Assembly: GCA_018830205.1 (NCBI GenBank)
Contig: JAHJSX010000096.1
Location: 1-8,840, forward strand
Reading direction: 5' to 3'
Origin: an archaeon
GTDB lineage: Archaea > Hydrothermarchaeota > Hydrothermarchaeia > Hydrothermarchaeales > Hydrothermarchaeaceae
DNA length: 8,840 nucleotides
Made by a program: the position numbers and the translations under genes. How positions within the stretch are numbered: the first letter of the stretch is position 1; each line of letters starts with the position of its first letter. Below, in pieces: positions 6,008 through 8,840 of this stretch. The notes below the pieces were generated by a model that was given only the letters and a program-made list of their open reading frames with translations, was not told the origin of the DNA and searched no databases.

Positions 6008-6474
6008 GAATATCTCTTGTAGGTCTTTTTGAATTCCCTGGTGCTGTAGAGGAGTTCGTAGTCATTGACCCCAATCTCACGTGCTATTTTTTCAACCATC
6101 TTTTCAACTTCCTCCCTGTCATAGCCGTGGACCATTGCAAAGACGTTGTACTCCCATTTCCCTGGCACGGCTGGCCGCTCGTAGGCGTGCGTAACCTCGT
6201 CGAACGATGCGAGTTTTTCCCCCACCTCCCTGACTCGCCCCTGCTCCACCTTGAACCCGCACATGGGATTTGCAGTAATCCCAAGCTTCCTGTGCCTTAT
6301 TGCAGCGCTGAACCTGCGCACGATTCCGCTATCCATCATTTTTTGCACCCGCTCGATTATCTCGTCTTCGGGAATGCCGAGCTTCTCTGAGGCCTCCAAA
6401 AAGGGCCTTGAAACAAGCGGAAAATCGTCCTGGAGGAGGGCCAGTATTTTCTTGTCATTCTCATCGAGCGTCAT
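6004..6474 (-). CDS. ahbB: AhbB, siroheme decarboxylase subunit
   Basis: With AhbA, this Lrp/AsnC-fold enzyme removes the acetate carboxyl groups at C12 and C18 of siroheme to give 12,18-didecarboxysiroheme. The 156 residues comprise an AsnC-type helix-turn-helix (4-55, LDENDKKILALLQDDFPL to GIVRRFSAAI) and an AsnC ligand-binding-type domain. AhbB signatures are RRFSAAIRHRKLGITANPM (53-71), VTHAYERP (94-101) with H96 at the substrate-binding histidine position, WEYNVFAMVHG (107-117) and STREFKKT (144-151). These resemble AhbB more than AhbA. Its ATG overlaps the ahbA stop as ATGA, so the two are translationally coupled. It is an enzyme and not a transcription factor despite the HTH. NirD/L-type proteins of d1 heme synthesis are the main alternative. 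Confidence 0.87.
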   Translation of the reverse strand: MTLDENDKKILALLQDDFPLVSRPFLEASEKLGIPEDEIIERVQKMMDSGIVRRFSAAIRHRKLGITANPMCGFKVEQGRVREVGEKLASFDEVTHAYERPAVPGKWEYNVFAMVHGYDREEVEKMVEKIAREIGVNDYELLYSTREFKKTYKRYS

Positions 6475-6926
6475 TTGATATCGAACCTCACATTTATCTT
6501 GAACTTTTGAAGGACCGGCAAATCGAGCAGGTCGTCAAATTCCACTTCCCTTTTTATCCTCTCAATCGCATCTTTAAGCGCATCCGCATCGCGCTCAATA
6601 ACAGTAAACCATAGATTATACTCATGGTCCCGCGCATAATTGTGCGTCACAAACTCGTACCCGCTGAGCTTGTTTGCGGTCTCATCGAGCATATCAGGCG
6701 CCACCTTCATGGCCATAAGCGTGCTCTTGAACCCGACTTTTTTGGAGTCAATTCGAAGGCCGAACTTGCGGATGATGCCGTCCTTCGTAAGGCGTTCCAC
6801 CCTCTCAAAAAACTCCTTCTCGCTTATGCCAACCCGCTCTGCAACCTCCAAAAACGGCTGCCTTACAACGGGAAGGTTCCCCTGGAGCTCCCTCAAAATC
6901 TTCTTGTCAGTATCATCAAGTTCCAT
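6471..6926 (-). CDS. ahbA: AhbA, siroheme decarboxylase subunit
   Basis: AhbA forms the siroheme decarboxylase with AhbB. The 151-residue protein has the AsnC-type N-terminal helix-turn-helix (about 2-55, ELDDTDKKILRELQGNLPV to GIIRKFGLRI) and an AsnC ligand-binding-type domain. The AhbA-type hallmark is VTHNYARDHEYNLWFTV (93-109), with H95 at the active-site histidine position. The C-terminus, LDLPVLQKFKINVRFDI, is also typical. ATG 6926 is chosen because AAGGTGA ends five bases before it. A GTG at 6935 would lie inside that site. It is the first gene of the ahbAB pair and its start faces the RNase H-fold gene at 6991, so their promoters share about 60 bases. AATAGATAAATG on the - strand near 6950-6961 is a possible TATA box. 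Confidence 0.85.
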   Translation of the reverse strand: MELDDTDKKILRELQGNLPVVRQPFLEVAERVGISEKEFFERVERLTKDGIIRKFGLRIDSKKVGFKSTLMAMKVAPDMLDETANKLSGYEFVTHNYARDHEYNLWFTVIERDADALKDAIERIKREVEFDDLLDLPVLQKFKINVRFDIK

Positions 6927-6990
6927 CAATTTCACCTTATCCCATGATACATTTATCTATTTTTGCCATTAAAGGGGACTTGGTGAGAGC

Positions 6991-7719
6991 TTGATTGCGA
7001 TAATGACCGAGGTGCCTCTGTTCTACTACGAAGCGGCGCGAGAACTAAGGGAGCGCCGTGTGGATTTCCTGACGCTCGCTATGGGCGATGAGATTCCCGA
7101 AATAGTGGGGGCGGTCCTAACGACAGAAGAGGAGAGGGAGCAAATCGATTTTAAAGATGTAGCCAGCACCATCGACGAGGCCCTCTGGCTTGACGGGGGC
7201 CACAAGTCCGCCTATGAGAGCATGGTGCTCGGCATCGACCCGGGGCCAACTCCAGGTTTTGCCGTGGTCGGGGACAGGAAAGTCATCCACAGTGAACTCC
7301 TCCGCTCCCCTGAAGACGTTTTAGGGGCATCGAAAAAGGCGCTCGATTCATTCACTGCAAAGAGCGTCACATTCAGGGTCGGCACAGGCGGCGGGGTTTA
7401 CAAGGCAAGAACACTAAAAATCCTTCAGGAAAACCTCGACATCCCGATTGAGGTCGTGGATGAGAAGAGCACAACACCAGCATACGCAGGCACGACTTCA
7501 ACAAAAGACATCGAGGCCGCAATCAGCATCGCACTCAAAGGGGGCCGGATTTTAAAGAAAAAAATCGAGGTCTCCCCAACAGAAGGCGAGATAAAAAACA
7601 TCCAGAGGGACTCAAGGAAAATAAGCGGAAACATCACGATAAGCAAGGAACTTGCAGAGAGGGTGGCAAAGGGGGAGATTACGATTGATGAGGCTATTTT
7701 GGTGCAGAGGGGGAAGTGA
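6991..7719 (+). CDS. Conserved archaeal protein with RuvC/RNase H-like fold
   Basis: The 242-residue soluble protein has VLGIDPGPTPGFAVVGDRKVI at 79-99 (written in parts: VLGIDPGPTP then GFAVVGDRKVI). This is the first beta strand, catalytic-type Asp (D83) and glycine turn of RNase H-fold proteins such as RuvC and YqgF. Later acidic residues at IEVVDEKST (153-161) and TKDIEAAISIAL (171-182, D173/E175) could complete a metal site. The first 50 residues (VPLFYYEAARELRERRVDFLTL, in two parts, ending VLTTEEE) look like a small Rossmann-like extension. The C-terminal 40 residues (GNITISKELAERVAKGEITIDE) look like a helical cap. The start is probably TTG 6991 with GGTGA four bases upstream; ATG 7003 is the alternative. 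It diverges from ahbA. I recognise it as an uncharacterised archaeal type; nuclease or resolvase activity is inference. Confidence 0.75.
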   Translation: MIAIMTEVPLFYYEAARELRERRVDFLTLAMGDEIPEIVGAVLTTEEEREQIDFKDVASTIDEALWLDGGHKSAYESMVLGIDPGPTPGFAVVGDRKVIHSELLRSPEDVLGASKKALDSFTAKSVTFRVGTGGGVYKARTLKILQENLDIPIEVVDEKSTTPAYAGTTSTKDIEAAISIALKGGRILKKKIEVSPTEGEIKNIQRDSRKISGNITISKELAERVAKGEITIDEAILVQRGK

Positions 7720-7725
7720 GTCTAT

Positions 7726-7744
7726 TTCTTTTTTAATTTTTTTT
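7726..7744 (+). terminator. Poly-T terminator after the RNase H-fold gene
   Basis: Two T runs, six at 7729-7734 and eight at 7737-7744, follow the TGA at 7717-7719 with no stable stem before them. Bare T tracts of this sort are the common archaeal terminator. A small hairpin (CCGA and TCGG around CGCCT) lies just beyond. Confidence 0.6.
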
Positions 7745-7786
7745 AATAATCGTTGTGCCGACGCCTTCGGTTTCCTGGTTCAGGGA

Positions 7787-7960
7787 TTAGATTTCGCCCT
7801 TTCTGAATTTCGAGATGATTTCCTTTTGTTCCTGGCGGGCAAATTTGAAAATGAAACTGTTTATCTCTTCGAGCCACTCGAGTTTTTCCGAAGCCGGAGT
7901 ATTAATCCACTTTTTCAATGCATCTTCTGATACTTCATAGTAGAATCCCTTTTTTGCCAT
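7787..7960 (-). CDS. 57-residue partner protein of the nucleotidyltransferase
   Basis: This small gene encodes MAKKGFYYEVSEDALKKW followed by a middle part with SEKLEWLEEINSFIFK, ending KFRKGEI. The charged, helix-prone pattern, with an ExLxWLEE helix and a KFRxGEI end, resembles short proteins commonly found next to small nucleotidyltransferases in archaea and bacteria, often listed as toxin-antitoxin-like pairs. It begins three bases after the nucleotidyltransferase stop. GAGGTAGGTA, which contains that stop codon, is its ribosome-binding site, so the two are tightly coupled. The protein has no membrane segment or metal motif. A role as the neutralising or regulatory partner is inferred from arrangement. 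A stop at 7787-7789 gives a complete reading frame. Confidence 0.75.
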   Translation of the reverse strand: MAKKGFYYEVSEDALKKWINTPASEKLEWLEEINSFIFKFARQEQKEIISKFRKGEI

Positions 7961-7963
7961 TAC

Positions 7964-8452
7964 CTACCTCATATTTTTTATTTTTTCAAGCGACTTTATG
8001 TCGGCTTCGTCCTGCGCTCGGCCAGATTTCTCTTTGAGTTTTATCAGATGGTCCAGGGAGACTAAGGGGATGCTGATATTTTTGGCTTTAATAACCTCTT
8101 TCGCCTTATCAATTTCTTCGAAATCGACTGGGCTGTCTATCAAAATGTCAATCTCTTCAAAAGATTTTTTGGGGTTCCAGAAGGTGAAGGCCAGCATCTT
8201 TTTTTCCCTGCGCCATTTTTCAAGAGTTCCAAGGTTCGAAAAATCTTTGAACTCGACGGGAAGTCTGGGCACAAAGCCAATCCTCTTTAAAGCAGCAGCG
8301 ATTTTTTCCAGGTTCTTTTCTTCTATCTCGACCGCCAAATCCAGGTCTGCAGTGGCCCTGGGAACTCCGTGCAAATTCAAGGCTATTCCGCCGATTACTA
8401 CGTACCTGACTCCCTCTTTATTCAACTCGGAGAACACCCTTTCGTAGAACAT
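7964..8452 (-). CDS. Small nucleotidyltransferase (toxin-antitoxin-type NTase)
   Basis: The 162-residue protein has the polymerase-beta-type nucleotidyltransferase core. VVIGGIALNLHGVPR (18-32) holds the GG helix-cap motif, ATADLDLAV (33-41) gives the metal-binding Asp pair D36 and D38, and EEIDILID (99-106) supplies the third acidic residue D102. The C-terminal SLDHLIKLKEKSGRAQDEAD (132-151) is the helix with Lys and Arg typical of AbiEii/MenA- and DUF6036-like members. Such proteins add nucleotides to tRNA or to proteins, often as toxins paired with a small partner. Here the following 57-residue gene starts three bases later. No ribosome-binding site precedes ATG 8452, but a TTTAATTAA box 24-32 bases upstream suits a leaderless transcript. 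The target is unknown. Confidence 0.85.
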   Translation of the reverse strand: MFYERVFSELNKEGVRYVVIGGIALNLHGVPRATADLDLAVEIEEKNLEKIAAALKRIGFVPRLPVEFKDFSNLGTLEKWRREKKMLAFTFWNPKKSFEEIDILIDSPVDFEEIDKAKEVIKAKNISIPLVSLDHLIKLKEKSGRAQDEADIKSLEKIKNMR

Positions 8453-8475
8453 CGATTAAATCTTATCGAACATGA

Positions 8476-8484
8476 TTAATTAAA
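8476..8484 (-). promoter_or_regulatory. TATA-like box for the nucleotidyltransferase pair
   Basis: On the - strand TTTAATTAA is centred about 28 bases before ATG 8452, which places the transcription start at or next to the start codon. With no GGAG-type site before the ATG, a leaderless mRNA is the likely form. The interval 8453-8528 up to the next gene holds no other gene. Confidence 0.45.
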
Positions 8485-8528
8485 TCTTCGGCCCGCCTAA
8501 AACTCAGCTGTCCTCTAAAATGAGGGCG

Positions 8529-8840
8529 TCATACCCACTCGTCTTCGGGCCCTTTATTCTTTTTCATATAGAACAAAATTGCGCCGACGATTGCCACCCC
8601 GATGCCCACTCCAAGCAGTACCATCAAAAATGGTGAGGTTTGCTCTTGTGGTGCGTCTGTTGGCGCCGTAGTCTCTTTTGCTGTAACAGTTACCTTCACC
8701 GTATCATACGCACTGGCCCCGGTGTTGTCCTTTACTGTAACTTTTATTGTATGTTCCCCGGCGTCGAATATTTTGCCCAACGTTTTGTCTTCTCCGAGCA
8801 AGGTATCCCCTTCTGTCCATGTGTAAGAGACAATAGATCG
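8529..8840 (-). CDS. C-terminal part of a PKD-domain surface protein with membrane anchor
   Basis: The - strand frame is open from the window edge to a TGA at 8531-8529, giving 103 residues of a longer protein cut by the window. It begins within a PKD/Ig-like domain: SIVSYTWTEGDTLLG, then FDAGEHTIKVTVKDNTGA and a final strand DTVKVTV, the classic PKD ending. A Thr/Pro/Gln-rich linker (KETTAPTDAPQEQTS) follows, then one hydrophobic segment (FLMVLLGVGIGVAIVGAILF) and a charged tail MKKNKGPEDEWV. The tail fits a C-terminal membrane anchor with the PKD domain outside the cell. PKD domains usually serve adhesion or spacing in archaeal surface proteins. The N-terminal domains that would define its role are outside the window. 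A TTG at 8801 that could be taken for a start is an internal leucine codon. Confidence 0.8.
   Translation of the reverse strand, partial: RSIVSYTWTEGDTLLGEDKTLGKIFDAGEHTIKVTVKDNTGASAYDTVKVTVTAKETTAPTDAPQEQTSPFLMVLLGVGIGVAIVGAILFYMKKNKGPEDEWV

Noticed and set aside
6004..6926. Reading the two AsnC-type proteins as Lrp transcription factors
   Set aside because: The THAYERP and THNYARDHEYNLWFT signatures, their ATGA coupling and the nearby AhbC-type radical-SAM gene identify them as siroheme decarboxylase subunits.
7998..8447. 149-codon + strand frame opposite the nucleotidyltransferase
   Set aside because: A Ser/Phe-rich translation with no motif lies exactly antisense to a gene with a clear DxD active site.
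8529..8801. A complete 90-residue gene starting at 8801
   Set aside because: The apparent start is TTG inside a PKD domain, and the frame stays open to the window edge with domain-like sequence (SIVSYTWTEGD).
1..8840. tRNA, rRNA, CRISPR arrays, insertion sequences or attachment sites
   Set aside because: I saw no cloverleaf, regularly spaced long repeats, transposase-like protein or long terminal repeats. A covariance-model search was not possible, so small structured RNAs in the gaps at 187-400 and 4228-4468 are not ruled out.

Overview
This is a piece of archaeal chromosome. TATA-like promoters, poly-T terminators and GGTG/GAGG ribosome-binding sites surround an archaeosine-synthase-type tRNA-ribosyltransferase domain and the AhbA/AhbB/AhbC enzymes of the siroheme-dependent heme pathway. 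Cysteine-rich secreted modules (a CSDTDGG repeat and an ECxDxxDNDGDG-type motif) resemble proteins common in uncultivated DPANN-type archaea, and a PKD-domain surface protein is cut by the right edge. I cannot fix the lineage: an uncultivated euryarchaeal or DPANN-like genome fits, and nothing looks bacterial, phage or plasmid.

Layout. 1-186 is the 3' end of an unrecognised + strand gene. 187-400 is an AT-rich promoter region with a duplicated element, followed by a secreted 22-cysteine protein (401-1195) and a hairpin/T-tract terminator. A short archaeosine-synthase-like gene (-) and an FMN nitroreductase (+) diverge from a 50-bp gap at about 2173-2222. The nitroreductase ends tail to tail with a cytoplasmic double-PAS histidine kinase (-, 2722-4227). 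After a 241-bp AT-rich gap come the heme genes.

Heme region (4469-6926, all ahb genes on -). ahbA and ahbB overlap by ATGA and encode the two siroheme decarboxylase subunits. ahbC encodes the radical-SAM enzyme for the next step. A 62-codon winged-helix gene on the opposite strand lies between ahbB and ahbC: it converges with ahbB (4-bp overlap) and diverges from ahbC over a promoter region with a consensus TATA box, a tandem repeat and a dyad. Together these genes would take siroheme to Fe-coproporphyrin III. The last enzyme, AhbD, is not in the window.

Right part. Divergent from ahbA is a 242-aa protein with a RuvC/RNase H-like GIDPG motif. Then come a nucleotidyltransferase and a tightly coupled 57-aa partner (a probable toxin-antitoxin-like pair, -), and the C-terminus of a membrane-anchored PKD surface protein (-).

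The most useful second looks are the winged-helix gene inside the ahb cluster, the short nucleotidyltransferase partner, the domain-truncated archaeosine synthase, the RNase H-fold protein and the duplicated promoter element upstream of the secreted protein. I saw no convincing wholly new multi-gene system.
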